NCBI GenBank assembly: GCA_963705525.1
Contig: CAVPJW010000002.1
Location: 1,434,230 to 1,498,229, forward strand
Direction: 5' to 3'
From: CAVPJW01 sp963705525
GTDB taxonomy: Bacteria > Acidobacteriota > Vicinamibacteria > Vicinamibacterales > CAVPJW01
Length of the DNA: 64,000 nucleotides
Shown: positions 17,048 to 26,073 of the stretch, piece after piece
Layout of the letters: the number at the start of each line of letters is the position of its first letter
How positions within the stretch are numbered: position 1 is the first letter of the stretch
Made by a program: the position numbers and the translations under genes
Notes under the pieces: generated by a model
What the model was told of the DNA's origin: nothing
Databases searched by the model: none
The model's input: the letters and a program-made list of their open reading frames with translations, nothing else

Positions 17048-18541
17048 CTACCGGAGCAGTTCGCTGCGCGTGCCCAGATAGTCCTTATAGAGCCGCGGGA
17101 TAAGGGCCGGCCGCTTCGCCTGGTCGGGCTCGAGGCTCACGGTCGGATACCGGGCAATCATCAAATCGCGCAAACGATCTTCCTCGGTCCCGAGACTCCA
17201 GCCTGCAAAGTAGACGGCCCCCGACACGCCAAGAGCCCGCGCCGTGCTGACGAGCCGGTCGGTGCCGATGTGGCGCTCCGTCTCTTCCCACGCCGCAGCC
17301 GGGTACATGAACGAGCGCCCCGTGGGCATGTAAATGATGCGATCGGCGCCCACGAGGTTCACCCATGACTGCATGGGCCACCTGACCGGCTCCTGGTCTT
17401 CCCATCCGTAGTACCAGACGCAGAAGCGAATCGCCGACGGCACCTGCTCCTTGTAGATCGACGCGTACTCGTCCTGCCACCAGCAGTTGAACATGACGAA
17501 GTCGATCGAGGGATTGCGCGATCGCGCGAGCTCGTAGAGCTTCGTCAGCAGCTTCGCAAATCGCTGGTTGTACCAGCGGTACCGCTCGGTTTTCGAGGCG
17601 CGCGTGAGATCGCCGCCCGTTTCCTGGCGGTAGAGCGCCTGCGTCTCGCGATTGAATCGATCCGGCGTCTCTTCGGTGGGATGCACCACGATGCCGTCGG
17701 CGCGCGGATAGAGCGTGAGCGCCTCGTCGAACATGTCGGTGATGTACCGCTCCGTGAGAGGATGCTCGAGCGTCAGCGCCCTCGGACTGAGGGGACCGCC
17801 GTACTTGTCGATGCGAACCACTTCCGGATGCGCGCGGCCGAATCCATCCGCGTGATCGTCGGTCGTGAGCGTCAGATACACCTTCACGTGGCGGCTGTGC
17901 GCGTACTCGATGAGCTCCGCTAGCAGGTTGGTCCGCGCGTTCTGCGACAGCGGATCGCGGAGGGTCGGATATTTCTCGCTGGGATACGCGAGAAGGTATC
18001 CGTTCAGCAGAACGAACAGCGTGTCGAGCCGCTCCCCTGCCATCCAGTCCACCTGGCGCTTCCAGTCAACGAGCGACCACGTGGCGAGCTGGTGGGTCGG
18101 CTCCCAGTAATCTCCGCGCCCAAGGAAGACGTAATACCCGCCCTGAGGCGGCTTCGTCTCGCCGACAGGGCTGTACGCGACCAGGTGATCCTTCGTCGAA
18201 TAGGTCTTGCCATCCGACCGTACGGTCGCTTCGAACACAAAGAGACCCGGTCGGGAAAAACGCCCGGTGATTCGGATGGATCCGTCCTGACCCGCGGCGG
18301 GAGCTCCGGACACCTGGAATCCCGGGAAATTGAGCGAGAGATCGCTGGGCGACAGAACAGGGCCGCGCGTGTTTCCGCTGCCATCAGATAGAGTGAGACG
18401 AATCGTCGCGTCCGTGCCGACCGGGACGATCCGTTGCGGCACCGTGGCGAGGAGCGTCGCTTCAGGTGCGGCGCTTCGCGCCACGCCCGACGCCAGCACC
18501 ACTACCACGATCGCGCTCGTCAACTTTGGCCCGGATTTCAT
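17048..18541 (-). CDS. Secreted glycosidase-like TIM-barrel protein, family not identified
   Basis: 497 aa, starting MKSGPKLTS with a signal peptide (AIVVVVLASGVARSA). Residues ~30-130 look like an immunoglobulin-type beta sandwich (PVGTDATIRLTLSDGSG). From ~150 the sequence alternates strand and helix as in a TIM barrel, with barrel-end acidic motifs typical of glycoside hydrolases: DTLFVLLNGYLLAYPSEKYP, KVYLTLTTDDHADGFG, DGIVVHPTEETPDRFN and FVMFNCWWQDEYA. The pair HPTEE and the acidic residues after the strands could be catalytic acids, as in alpha-glucuronidase or GH20-like enzymes, but I cannot place the family. Export suggests polysaccharide or glycan work outside the cell. Confidence 0.6.
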   Translation of the reverse strand: MKSGPKLTSAIVVVVLASGVARSAAPEATLLATVPQRIVPVGTDATIRLTLSDGSGNTRGPVLSPSDLSLNFPGFQVSGAPAAGQDGSIRITGRFSRPGLFVFEATVRSDGKTYSTKDHLVAYSPVGETKPPQGGYYVFLGRGDYWEPTHQLATWSLVDWKRQVDWMAGERLDTLFVLLNGYLLAYPSEKYPTLRDPLSQNARTNLLAELIEYAHSRHVKVYLTLTTDDHADGFGRAHPEVVRIDKYGGPLSPRALTLEHPLTERYITDMFDEALTLYPRADGIVVHPTEETPDRFNRETQALYRQETGGDLTRASKTERYRWYNQRFAKLLTKLYELARSRNPSIDFVMFNCWWQDEYASIYKEQVPSAIRFCVWYYGWEDQEPVRWPMQSWVNLVGADRIIYMPTGRSFMYPAAAWEETERHIGTDRLVSTARALGVSGAVYFAGWSLGTEEDRLRDLMIARYPTVSLEPDQAKRPALIPRLYKDYLGTRSELLR

Positions 18542-18580
18542 CGTCTAAGGTCTCGAGTGCTGGGTGATTGTACTCTCAGC

Positions 18581-18670
18581 AACGAGCGATGAGCGATGAG
18601 CAATGAGCGATGGGCGAATAAGCGCGATGAGCGACGAGCCGGTAGCAATGGGCAATTAGCAATGAGCAAT
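18581..18670. repeat. Period-7 short-repeat array (GAGCGAT/GAGCAAT units)
   Basis: About twelve heptamers in a row: AACGAGCGAT, GAGCGAT, GAGCAAT, GAGCGAT, GGGCGAA and so on to TAGCAAT, GAGCAAT. It occupies the divergent gap between the glycosidase-like gene and the penicillin acylase gene, so promoters for both must lie in or around it. The unit sequence differs from the CTAAGCA-type arrays elsewhere, but the period is the same. Confidence 0.8.
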
Positions 18671-18685
18671 GCGGGGAAGGATCTG

Positions 18686-20833
18686 ATGATGCGTCGATAT
18701 GTCGTGGCGGCTCTTTGTGTTTTGGCCCTTGTTACCCAGCCTCAGGCTCGAGGCCAGGCCCAGGCCATCGAAGCCTCTGGCGCCCGGCAGCTTGCGGCGT
18801 CGATCACGATCTACCGTGACCGCTTCGGCATACCCCACGTGTTCGGACCAACCGATGCCAGCGTGGTGTTCGGCTTCGCCTACGCCCAGGCCGAAGACTT
18901 TTTCCCACGGCTCGAGCAGAACTTCGTGCTGGCGATCGGACGATCGGCCGAGCTCGGCGGCGAAGAGCAGATCGATAGCGACCGCGTCAACCGCGCACTC
19001 GAGATCCCCAGGCTGGCCATGGCCGAATACGGACGACTCGAACCTCGAATCAAAGCCATTTGCGACGCCTTCGCCGACGGCATCAACTATTTTCTCGTGA
19101 CGCATCCCGACGTCCATCCTCGCCTGCTCACGAAGGTCGAGCCGTGGTATCCGCTGGCATTCATTCGCTACAACTACTATCAGAACGGCTTCGCCTACGA
19201 TCGCGCGCTCGAGGACGAGCCTCTGACGACCGCACGCGCGGACCAGCTCCTTCGCATGAACGTCGGATCGAACGGCTGGGTCGTTGGTCCATCGCGCAGT
19301 GCGAGCGGCCATCCGCTCCTCTTCATCAACCCTCACCTGCCGTACTTCGGTCCCGGGCAGGTCTACGAAGGCCACCTTCACAGCGACGAGGGATGGAATT
19401 TCACGGGCTATGCACGCTTCGGGTTTCCGCTGCCCTACGTCGGCCACAACGAATCCCTCGGGTGGGTCAGCACCGACAACGCGGCCGACATGTCGGACGT
19501 GTACGCAGAGACGTTCGATGATCAGGCGCGTCCACTCGCGTACCGGTACGGAGACGGATATCGGATGGCCACCGAATGGCGCGAGGACATCAAGGTGAAG
19601 ACGGCCGCCGGGCTCGAAACCCAGTCGTTCACCTTCCGCAAGACGCACCATGGACCGATTCTGCGCGTGCGGGACGGCAAGTCATTGGCGCTGCGGCTCG
19701 CGAAGATCGACGGAGACGGCTGGCTTGGCGAGTGGTACGCGATGACCAGAGCGCGAACGCTCCCGGAGTTCAGGGACGCGCTCCGACCTCAGGCGATGCT
19801 CTTCGGGAACGTCATGTACGCCGATCGTGACGGTCACACGTTCTATCTCTACAACGGCGGCCAGCCGAAACGCTCGACGAAGTTCGACTGGACCAAGCCC
19901 GTCGATGGGAGCAATCCGGAAACGGAATGGCTTGGATATCACACCATGGACGAATTGCCGCAGCTGACCGACCCGGTGACGGGTTGGATGCAGAACTGCA
20001 ACTCGTCGCCGTTCCATTTGACGAGCCGGGACAATCCCGATCCGAAGGCGTTCCCCGCATACATGGTGCCCGAAGGGGAAGACGTCAACCCTCGCGCCCG
20101 CATCTCGAGCCAGATTCTGGAATCCACGGCCCGCTTCACCTTCGACGACTGGGCGCGTGCGGCATTCGACACCAGAATCGAGCAGACCGACACCGAGCTC
20201 GAGCCGCTCCTCGACACCCTCGCGTCACTGGCGAAGTCGGAGCCGGCTCGCGCCGCACGTCTCGCACCCGTGGCCGAGCTCCTTCGAAACTGGGATCGGC
20301 GATCGACGGTATCATCAGTCGCGACGACGATCTTCACGTCGTGGCACGCGGACTACGTTCGGCTCGGTCGTGAGCAGCTGGCAGACGGCGAACGCCGCGT
20401 TCGCGCACTCGAGAAGGCGCTCGACGATCTGGAGCGACAGTTCGGGTCGTGGCAGGTGCCCTTCGGCGAGGTCTCGAGGCTTCAGCGGCGCGACGAGAGC
20501 GCCAATGCGCCGTTCTCGGATGGCGCGGCCAGCATCCCCGTGCCCGGCGTCAGTGGCAATGACGGCGCCGTTTTTACGCTCTATGCGACGCCCGTCAAGG
20601 ATCAGAAGCGACGATACGGTGTGGCGGGGATGACCTACGTGAGCGTGGTGGAATTCGGTCCTCAGGTACGCGCCCGCGCTGTTCATGTGTTCGGCGCCAG
20701 CGGCGATCCGCGTTCACCCCACTACTTCGATCAGGCGCCGCTATTGGCCCGCGGCGAGTTCAGGCCCGCCTGGTTCACGCTCGAAGAGATCAAGGCGAAT
20801 CTCGAAAGGGCTTATCGGCCGGGGGGACAGTGA
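18686..20833 (+). CDS. Secreted penicillin acylase-family (Ntn-hydrolase) amidase
   Basis: 715 aa from ATG 18686 (GGAAGG a few bases upstream); the earlier in-frame ATGs lie within the heptamer array. A signal peptide (RRYVVAALCVLALVTQPQA) is followed by the alpha-chain motif TIYRDRFGIPHVFGPTDASVV split from the beta chain at the autocatalytic site. The nucleophile Ser195 is in MNVGSNGWVVGPS, with the oxyanion residues expected later in the beta chain (VGHNESLGW). Family members are precursors that self-cleave to release the new N-terminal serine and hydrolyse N-acyl bonds in beta-lactams, acyl-homoserine lactones or N-acyl amino acids. Periplasmic. Substrate undetermined; quorum-signal or lipid-amide cleavage are both possible. 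Confidence 0.87.
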   Translation: MMRRYVVAALCVLALVTQPQARGQAQAIEASGARQLAASITIYRDRFGIPHVFGPTDASVVFGFAYAQAEDFFPRLEQNFVLAIGRSAELGGEEQIDSDRVNRALEIPRLAMAEYGRLEPRIKAICDAFADGINYFLVTHPDVHPRLLTKVEPWYPLAFIRYNYYQNGFAYDRALEDEPLTTARADQLLRMNVGSNGWVVGPSRSASGHPLLFINPHLPYFGPGQVYEGHLHSDEGWNFTGYARFGFPLPYVGHNESLGWVSTDNAADMSDVYAETFDDQARPLAYRYGDGYRMATEWREDIKVKTAAGLETQSFTFRKTHHGPILRVRDGKSLALRLAKIDGDGWLGEWYAMTRARTLPEFRDALRPQAMLFGNVMYADRDGHTFYLYNGGQPKRSTKFDWTKPVDGSNPETEWLGYHTMDELPQLTDPVTGWMQNCNSSPFHLTSRDNPDPKAFPAYMVPEGEDVNPRARISSQILESTARFTFDDWARAAFDTRIEQTDTELEPLLDTLASLAKSEPARAARLAPVAELLRNWDRRSTVSSVATTIFTSWHADYVRLGREQLADGERRVRALEKALDDLERQFGSWQVPFGEVSRLQRRDESANAPFSDGAASIPVPGVSGNDGAVFTLYATPVKDQKRRYGVAGMTYVSVVEFGPQVRARAVHVFGASGDPRSPHYFDQAPLLARGEFRPAWFTLEEIKANLERAYRPGGQ

Positions 20834-20837
20834 CAGT

Positions 20838-20938
20838 AGTTCTTGGTTCTTGGTGCTTAGTTCTTATACTGATCCTGAACTAAGCACTTCTAAGAACCAA
20901 GAACTCCGTGATGAACCAAGAACTACAAAAGTTCTTTG
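20838..20938. repeat. Period-7 inverted short-repeat array (AGTTCTT/CTAAGAA type)
   Basis: The left part reads AGTTCTT, GGTTCTT, GGTGCTT, AGTTCTT in 7-nt steps. The right part is its complement (CTAAGCACTTCTAAGAACC then AAGAACT), so the whole can fold into a long imperfect hairpin. It fills almost exactly the gap between the convergent penicillin acylase and YVTN-propeller genes, where a bidirectional terminator would be expected. Confidence 0.85.
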
Positions 20939-21940
20939 TTACGGTATCGATACCACCGCCACCTCGTGCGATCCTTCGCACGACACGTACAGCTTGCGAT
21001 CGGAAGGATGGACCGCCATCACAATGGGCTGGCTTCCGACGGTGACCTTCCCGGCCGGAGCATACCGATCGAGATCGATCACCGAGACGTTCGAGGACGC
21101 GGTGTTGTTGACGAAACCCCAGCGCCCGCTCCGCGTCGTCACCATCGAGAACGGCTCCTTGTCCAAACCGTCGGCAAATCCGGGACGCGCCTCGTTGACC
21201 GTGAGGTCGATGAAGCTGATGGTGTTCGACCCGCGATTCACAACGGCGTAATCCTCGTCATAGGGCATCACGATGCCGCCCGACGGCTTGGAGCCGACCT
21301 TGACCGTCGCCACCGTGCGGCCCTCTTTCAGGTCGATGACCGTCACCTCGCCTGAGTCATAGTCGGGAACGAAGAGTCGTCGCCCGTCGCTCGTGATGTC
21401 GGGCGGGAAAGGCCTCGGCCCGGTATCGAACGAGCGCACGACAGCGAATCGATCCAGATCGATCTCGAACACCTTGTTCGCGCCCTCGCACGAGACGAAC
21501 GCACGGTTACCGGCCGCAGTCCGCACGAGGAGCGACGGCTTCACGCCGACCGTTATCGTGCGATCGATCTTGCCGTTCGAGAGGTTGACCCTCGAGATCC
21601 GATCGGCATCGAAGTGGCTGATGGCGACGTGTGTGCCGCCCGGAAGGAGTGCGATGCCGATCGGACTATCGGTGAGCGGGAAGCTCTTGGTCACCGACTC
21701 GGTGCTGGTATCGATGATGGTGAGCGCCTGGCCGGCGGTGGAGACCAGGTACAGCCAGCGGCCGTCGGCAGAAAAGGCGATGCCATGAGGATGCTGAGGA
21801 ACCGCAATCGACTTCGTCACCGCGAAGGGAAAGGGCTGCGGTGACTGGCGCTCTGAAGCGCAGAGCGCGATCGAAGCCGACATCAGCACCAGGCCAGCGG
21901 CCTGGCCGACAGCGCGTCTGCAGTTCCCGGTGGTACTCAT
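20939..21940 (-). CDS. Secreted YVTN/YncE-like beta-propeller protein
   Basis: 333 aa. A signal-like N-terminus (AAGLVLMSASIALCA) precedes seven-bladed propeller repeats with the usual rhythm of -V-I-D-x-x-T-x-x-V/I: ALTIIDTSTESVTKSFPLTD, SRVNLSNGKIDRTITVG, KVFEIDLDRFAVVRSF, EVTVIDLKEGRTVATVKVG and NVSVIDLDRYAPAGKVTVG. These proteins bind ligands or DNA-like polymers or act as quinoprotein-like scaffolds; no catalytic site is evident. The start is 15 nt downstream of the TPR gene's stop on the same strand, so the two form an operon. Function inferred only as extracytoplasmic binding. Confidence 0.82.
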   Translation of the reverse strand: MSTTGNCRRAVGQAAGLVLMSASIALCASERQSPQPFPFAVTKSIAVPQHPHGIAFSADGRWLYLVSTAGQALTIIDTSTESVTKSFPLTDSPIGIALLPGGTHVAISHFDADRISRVNLSNGKIDRTITVGVKPSLLVRTAAGNRAFVSCEGANKVFEIDLDRFAVVRSFDTGPRPFPPDITSDGRRLFVPDYDSGEVTVIDLKEGRTVATVKVGSKPSGGIVMPYDEDYAVVNRGSNTISFIDLTVNEARPGFADGLDKEPFSMVTTRSGRWGFVNNTASSNVSVIDLDRYAPAGKVTVGSQPIVMAVHPSDRKLYVSCEGSHEVAVVSIP

Positions 21941-21955
21941 GGCATGTCCTCGGAT

Positions 21956-23590
21956 CTATTCAGTTCGCCCCAGAAACTTCCGCGCGGCGTCCAGCTCGGG
22001 CCTCGCCGGCTGATCGGCGTCGCGACAGATCTCGACGAGCGTCTTGTAGAACGTGCCGGCCTTCGTTCGATCGCCTGAGAGTTCGGCGGCACGAGCGGCG
22101 CCGTACACGCCACGGAACCGGTTCGGCTCCTTCTTGACGGTCTTCTCGAACTCCTGGAGCGCGGCGGCGGGCTGATTGGCCTCGAGCAGCATTTCGCCGA
22201 GCAGCTCACGAGAAGGTTTCAGCGGGCCCGGCGTCACGGCGCTCTTGTCGCTTGTGTCTTCGAGATCGGCCGCCGCGCGAAGCTCGCTCAACGCGTCGTC
22301 ATGCCGGTTGTTGGCCCACATGACCCACGCCGACGCGGCCTTCCGCTGAATCTCCACTTGTCCCGACCAGTACGCGTCCTTCTTCTCGATGAGCACGTCG
22401 CGGATCGAGGCCAGGGCGTCGACGTCCTTCTGCGCGTCAGCGGCCCTACCTGTCCTGGCCCGGCCCAGGGCGCGCGCGAAGTACGTCATCGCTTGTATGA
22501 ACGGCAATGGCGTCTCACGCGGCTCGAGCGAGGCGGCTTCTTCCCACTGCGCACGTTCGAGCGCGTAGCGAGCCGGCATGGCGGCCATCGCAAAGTAGCC
22601 CGCGAGGCCCGGCGCCGCAGCGCCAATCGCATTGATATCGAGTTTCTTGGCGACGTCCGGGATCTGGTCCACAACCTTCCGAGCCGCGCGGTCCTCGGCC
22701 ATCTGGAGGTACGCATACGTCTCGTAGTCCATCGCGTGGAGCGCCTCGGCGTAGGAATGATCCCGTTCGGCCGCCTCTGCCGACTGGATGTTGCTGGTAA
22801 TCGACTCCCGCCAGTAGCCGACGCGCGTGAACGTGTGCGACGGCATGTGGAGGGCATGCGGCGCCGCGGGGGCGATATCCGCATAGCGTTGCGCCGCACC
22901 GAGCGCACGATCGGCCAGCGCCGGCGAGTCGTAGGTATGAATGATGTAGTGCGCGAGGCCAGGGTGATCGGGCTGCTTGGCGAACAGCGGCTCGAGGATG
23001 CCGGCCGCCTTCAACTGGTTTGTGTAGGTCTTGTCAGTCGGAAGCGCGGTCTGATCGAGCGAAAGCGCGTAGAAGATCTGCGCCTCCGTGTCGTCCTTGT
23101 ATTTCGACGACAGCTGCTCCATCGACTTCTCGTAGGCGAGCACGCGCGTGCGATTGTCGCGCGTCTCGAAGTCCTTGTAGAGCTCGGCGACGGCCGCAAT
23201 GTAGTCGCGCTCGCGTTCCGTCTTGGCCCCGGCGGCCGCGCCCTTCTCAATCGCGGCTCGGCCCTTCCCAAGCTGATCGGGATTGCGGAAGCCGCCACCG
23301 AAGGGATTGCCCCAGTAGCTGAGGGCGATGCCCCAGTAGCTCATCGCGCACGCCGGATCTTTCGCGAGCACCTTGTTGTAGGTCTCGAGCGAGGCGTTGA
23401 ACCAGAACGAGTGGAGCTCGGCCGTCGCACGGTTGAAATCGGCCTCGACCGCGGGGCTGCACGAGGTGCTGAAGTGCACCGTGCCCACGCGATCCGAGGG
23501 CGTTCCGCCGTGACTGTGCTGCTCCTGCGAAGCGGCCGCGCCGGCCGTCAGGCTGCACGCAAGGATGAGAGCAGGCGTCTGAATGCGCAT
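21956..23590 (-). CDS. Secreted TPR-repeat protein, 544 aa
   Basis: A signal peptide (ALILACSLTAGAAASQEQ) and a histidine-containing linker (HSHGG) are followed by helical repeats typical of tetratricopeptides. Visible are ELHSFWFNASLETYNKVL with the DPACAMSYWGIALSYWGNPF turn, AEALHAMDYETYAYLQMAE, and a final TPR pair (PAAALQEFEKTVKKEPNRFR and RTKAGTFYKTLVEIC). The conserved DHPGLAHYIIHTYDSP and PSHTFTRVGYWRES motifs recur in a large family of acidobacterial and proteobacterial secreted TPR proteins of unknown role. It is transcribed first in a two-gene operon with the YVTN propeller protein. A scaffold or ligand-binding function is likely; nothing more specific is supported. Confidence 0.8.
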   Translation of the reverse strand: MRIQTPALILACSLTAGAAASQEQHSHGGTPSDRVGTVHFSTSCSPAVEADFNRATAELHSFWFNASLETYNKVLAKDPACAMSYWGIALSYWGNPFGGGFRNPDQLGKGRAAIEKGAAAGAKTERERDYIAAVAELYKDFETRDNRTRVLAYEKSMEQLSSKYKDDTEAQIFYALSLDQTALPTDKTYTNQLKAAGILEPLFAKQPDHPGLAHYIIHTYDSPALADRALGAAQRYADIAPAAPHALHMPSHTFTRVGYWRESITSNIQSAEAAERDHSYAEALHAMDYETYAYLQMAEDRAARKVVDQIPDVAKKLDINAIGAAAPGLAGYFAMAAMPARYALERAQWEEAASLEPRETPLPFIQAMTYFARALGRARTGRAADAQKDVDALASIRDVLIEKKDAYWSGQVEIQRKAASAWVMWANNRHDDALSELRAAADLEDTSDKSAVTPGPLKPSRELLGEMLLEANQPAAALQEFEKTVKKEPNRFRGVYGAARAAELSGDRTKAGTFYKTLVEICRDADQPARPELDAARKFLGRTE

Positions 23591-23692
23591 GTGAACCTCC
23601 TGTTCCAGGCGCCTCGATTCTACCGCCGCGGACCTGGCATCTGTTCAATCTTCTGCTGCAAAGACCGCCACGTTCTGGCAGAGTGTCAACCG

Positions 23693-24178
23693 ATGAGTAT
23701 GACGACGAGCACCCTCTTCCGGTTTGCCATCGCTCCTCTCCTGCTGGCCGGATTCCTCGCCGACTCGGCCGGCGCGGCCCAGGCAGGCGATGAGGACCAG
23801 GTTCGCCAGGTGCTCGCCAGATACGTCGGCCTCTACCAGAAGACCACGCTCGCAGAGTGGCGCACCTTGTTTCTTCCAGGCTTCGTGGCGGCGTTTACCA
23901 ATGACGATGGATCGGTGACAACCAGGACGCTCGCTGAATTCTATGACCGTCAGGCGAAGTACTTCGCCACCGGACGAGACATCCGCGAGGAACTTCAGAA
24001 CATTCGAGTGACGATCGACGGGCAACTTGCGTCGGCGCACGCCGACTTCGTCCTGTTCGACAATGGCACCGAAAGCCGCGGCAAACTCATGCTGACGTTC
24101 ATCCGCGACCGCGAGGCGTGGAAGATTCACTCGCTCGCGTTCACCTATCGGCTCGATCCGCCGGCCACCCCGAAATAA
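23693..24178 (+). CDS. Secreted SnoaL/DUF4440-like (NTF2-fold) protein
   Basis: 161 aa from ATG 23693. A much longer open frame runs in from upstream, but it is antisense to the TPR gene and has no signal of its own. The product opens with a signal peptide (FRFAIAPLLLAGFLADSAG). The mature part has the NTF2 pattern: helix DQVRQVLARYVGLYQKTTLAEWRTLF, strand FVAAFTNDDGSVTTRTLAEF, then antiparallel strands ending GKLMLTFIRDREAWKIHSLAF. Members bind or act on small hydrophobic ligands; many are of unknown role. Its stop codon directly abuts the start of the CocE-like gene (TAA then ATG), which indicates translational coupling. Confidence 0.72.
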   Translation: MSMTTSTLFRFAIAPLLLAGFLADSAGAAQAGDEDQVRQVLARYVGLYQKTTLAEWRTLFLPGFVAAFTNDDGSVTTRTLAEFYDRQAKYFATGRDIREELQNIRVTIDGQLASAHADFVLFDNGTESRGKLMLTFIRDREAWKIHSLAFTYRLDPPATPK

Positions 24179-25981
24179 ATGCATCGGCCTGCCCTTCCCC
24201 TCATCGGGTCACTTCTGGTCGCGGGCATCGTTCTCCAGGCGTCCTTCATCGCCTCGTCACGCGGCGGGACTGAGGACGAGGTCGTCATTGAGAAGAACGT
24301 CGAAGGGCGAATGCGGGACGGCGTGATGCTCCGCGCCGACGTCTATCGTCCCTCTGGCGGCGGCACGTATCCGGCCCTGCTCCAGCGAACGCCGTATTCC
24401 AAGAGCGATCCCGACGATCTCCCGGGTTTTCGACGGATCGCGGCACAGGGCTTCGTTGTCGTCGTGCAGGATACCCGCGGGCGATACATGTCTGACGGCG
24501 TCGCCCGGCCCCATGACGAAGCGGAGGACGGATACGACAGCGTCGAGTGGGTGGCGGCGCTGCCGTACGTCAACGGCCGGGTCGGCATGTTCGGCGGAAG
24601 CTATCTGGCGACCACGCAGCTGATGGCCGGCACGCTCCGGCCGCCGCACCTGGTCGCGCTCTTCCCAAGCAATTCCTACGCGAGCCGCTATGACATGGTC
24701 TTTCAGGGCGGTGCGTTCTATCTGGCCGACGGCCTGTCGTGGAATCTTGGACAGTCAATCGACGTTCGGCGACGCGTGCTCACGCCCGCCGTCAATCGTG
24801 ACGGCCCGATAGATATCAGCGAACGCGATCGCACGCTGCTCAAAGAACACTGGAACTGGTTTCTGCCTCTCAAGGGCATGGATGCCCTCGAGCTGCGCCG
24901 ATTTCACCCATCTTATTTCGATCTTCTGAGCCATCCGTCGTACGACGACTACTGGACGCGCTTCGACATCGCGTCCAGGCACGGCGAGTTCGACGTGCCG
25001 GCGTTTCATCTGACGGGCTGGTACGACTCGCTCTTGAACGGCACGCTGGGCAACTTCACAGGACTGCGGGCCAACGCGCGTACCGAGCAGGCCCGCCGCG
25101 AGCAGCGCCTGATCGTCGGACCCTGGACCCATGCGCGGCCGACACGCGAGAGCGTGAAGATTGCCGATATGGATTTCGGCGCCGGCGCCGGCGTCGATTC
25201 CGAAGGGCTCATGCTCGAGTGGTTCGGCGACTGGCTGCAAGGGCAAGCCGACGGCTCGCACGGCGGCGCCGGTCCGCATCTTCGTCATGGGAGAAAACCG
25301 ACTGGCGCGATGAACACGAGTGGCCGCTGGCGCGTGCCGTCGTCCGCGAGCTATTACCTGCACAGCGGTGGACGCGCCAACGCCATGGAAGGCGACGGCA
25401 CGCTCACGACGGAAGCTCCCGCCGGCGAGACGCCCGATCGGTTCACCTACGATCCGTGGAATCCTGTTCCCACCGGAGGGTTGGGTGGATACTCGCGCCT
25501 GCCGATCGACCAGCGCCCCATCGAACAGCGACCAGATGTCCTCGTCTTTTCGACGGCGACTCTGGACACCGCCGTTGAAGTCACCGGACCGGTCACGTTG
25601 AAACTGTGGGCGACCTCGTCGGCGCGCGACACGGACTTCACGGGGAAGCTGGTCGATGTCTGGCCGGACGGGACGGCTCGACCGCTCTGTGATGGCATCC
25701 TGCGTGCGCGCTATCGTGCCAGCAAGACCGCTCCCACGCTCCTCGAGCCGAACGAGCCGGTCGAGCTGTCGATCAATCTGGGAGCCACGAGCAACCGTTT
25801 TGGCGTCGGACACCGAATCCGACTCGAGGTGTCGAGCAGCAATTTCCCGCGCTTCGATCGCAACCCGAACACGGGGCACGCGTTTGGCGTCGATGCAGAG
25901 CTGCAGCGTGCGGAACAGACGGTCTTCCACGAAGCGGCTCGAGCCTCGCGGCTCGAGCTGCCGATCATCCCGACGCGCTGA
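24179..25981 (+). CDS. CocE/NonD-family alpha/beta hydrolase with a compensated internal frameshift
   Basis: 600 aa. A short signal-like N-terminus is followed by the S15/CocE catalytic domain. VVVVQDTRGRYMSDG is the oxyanion region, the nucleophile Ser141 lies in GMFGGSYLATTQ, and the acid/base residues are expected later in YDSLLNGTLGNF and FDVPAFHLTGWYDS. The C-terminal third is the jelly-roll PepX_C domain (EVTGPVTLKLWATSSARDTDF). These enzymes hydrolyse esters, acyl compounds or Xaa-Pro peptides. Between about 25271 and 25351 the frame is wrong by one: the expected GENRWRDEHEWPLARA-type sequence is found in the neighbouring frames (with WRDEHEWPLARA visible), and the reading frame returns by a second and a third indel. 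About 27 residues are therefore scrambled, though the gene remains open. Confidence 0.8.
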   Translation: MHRPALPLIGSLLVAGIVLQASFIASSRGGTEDEVVIEKNVEGRMRDGVMLRADVYRPSGGGTYPALLQRTPYSKSDPDDLPGFRRIAAQGFVVVVQDTRGRYMSDGVARPHDEAEDGYDSVEWVAALPYVNGRVGMFGGSYLATTQLMAGTLRPPHLVALFPSNSYASRYDMVFQGGAFYLADGLSWNLGQSIDVRRRVLTPAVNRDGPIDISERDRTLLKEHWNWFLPLKGMDALELRRFHPSYFDLLSHPSYDDYWTRFDIASRHGEFDVPAFHLTGWYDSLLNGTLGNFTGLRANARTEQARREQRLIVGPWTHARPTRESVKIADMDFGAGAGVDSEGLMLEWFGDWLQGQADGSHGGAGPHLRHGRKPTGAMNTSGRWRVPSSASYYLHSGGRANAMEGDGTLTTEAPAGETPDRFTYDPWNPVPTGGLGGYSRLPIDQRPIEQRPDVLVFSTATLDTAVEVTGPVTLKLWATSSARDTDFTGKLVDVWPDGTARPLCDGILRARYRASKTAPTLLEPNEPVELSINLGATSNRFGVGHRIRLEVSSSNFPRFDRNPNTGHAFGVDAELQRAEQTVFHEAARASRLELPIIPTR

Positions 25982-26033
25982 GACCGACTAAGAGCCTGGA
26001 AGTGGGTCGGCTTGGATGCGCGTGGCTGCGTGA

Positions 26034-26073
26034 AGGCCTCCCCGCCGGCCGCACAGCCGAACTGACCGACTAG
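26034..26073 (+). repeat. GC-rich intergenic repeat, single module
   Basis: The module appears as GCCGGCCGCACAGCCGAA then CTGACCGACTAG, slightly diverged from the consensus. It lies between the convergent CocE-like and DUF4188 genes, directly at the probable stop codon of the latter. Confidence 0.7.

Noticed and set aside
22301..24178. A 625-aa frame ending in the SnoaL-like protein
   Set aside because: The first two-thirds are antisense to the TPR gene; the true start is ATG 23693 with a signal peptide.
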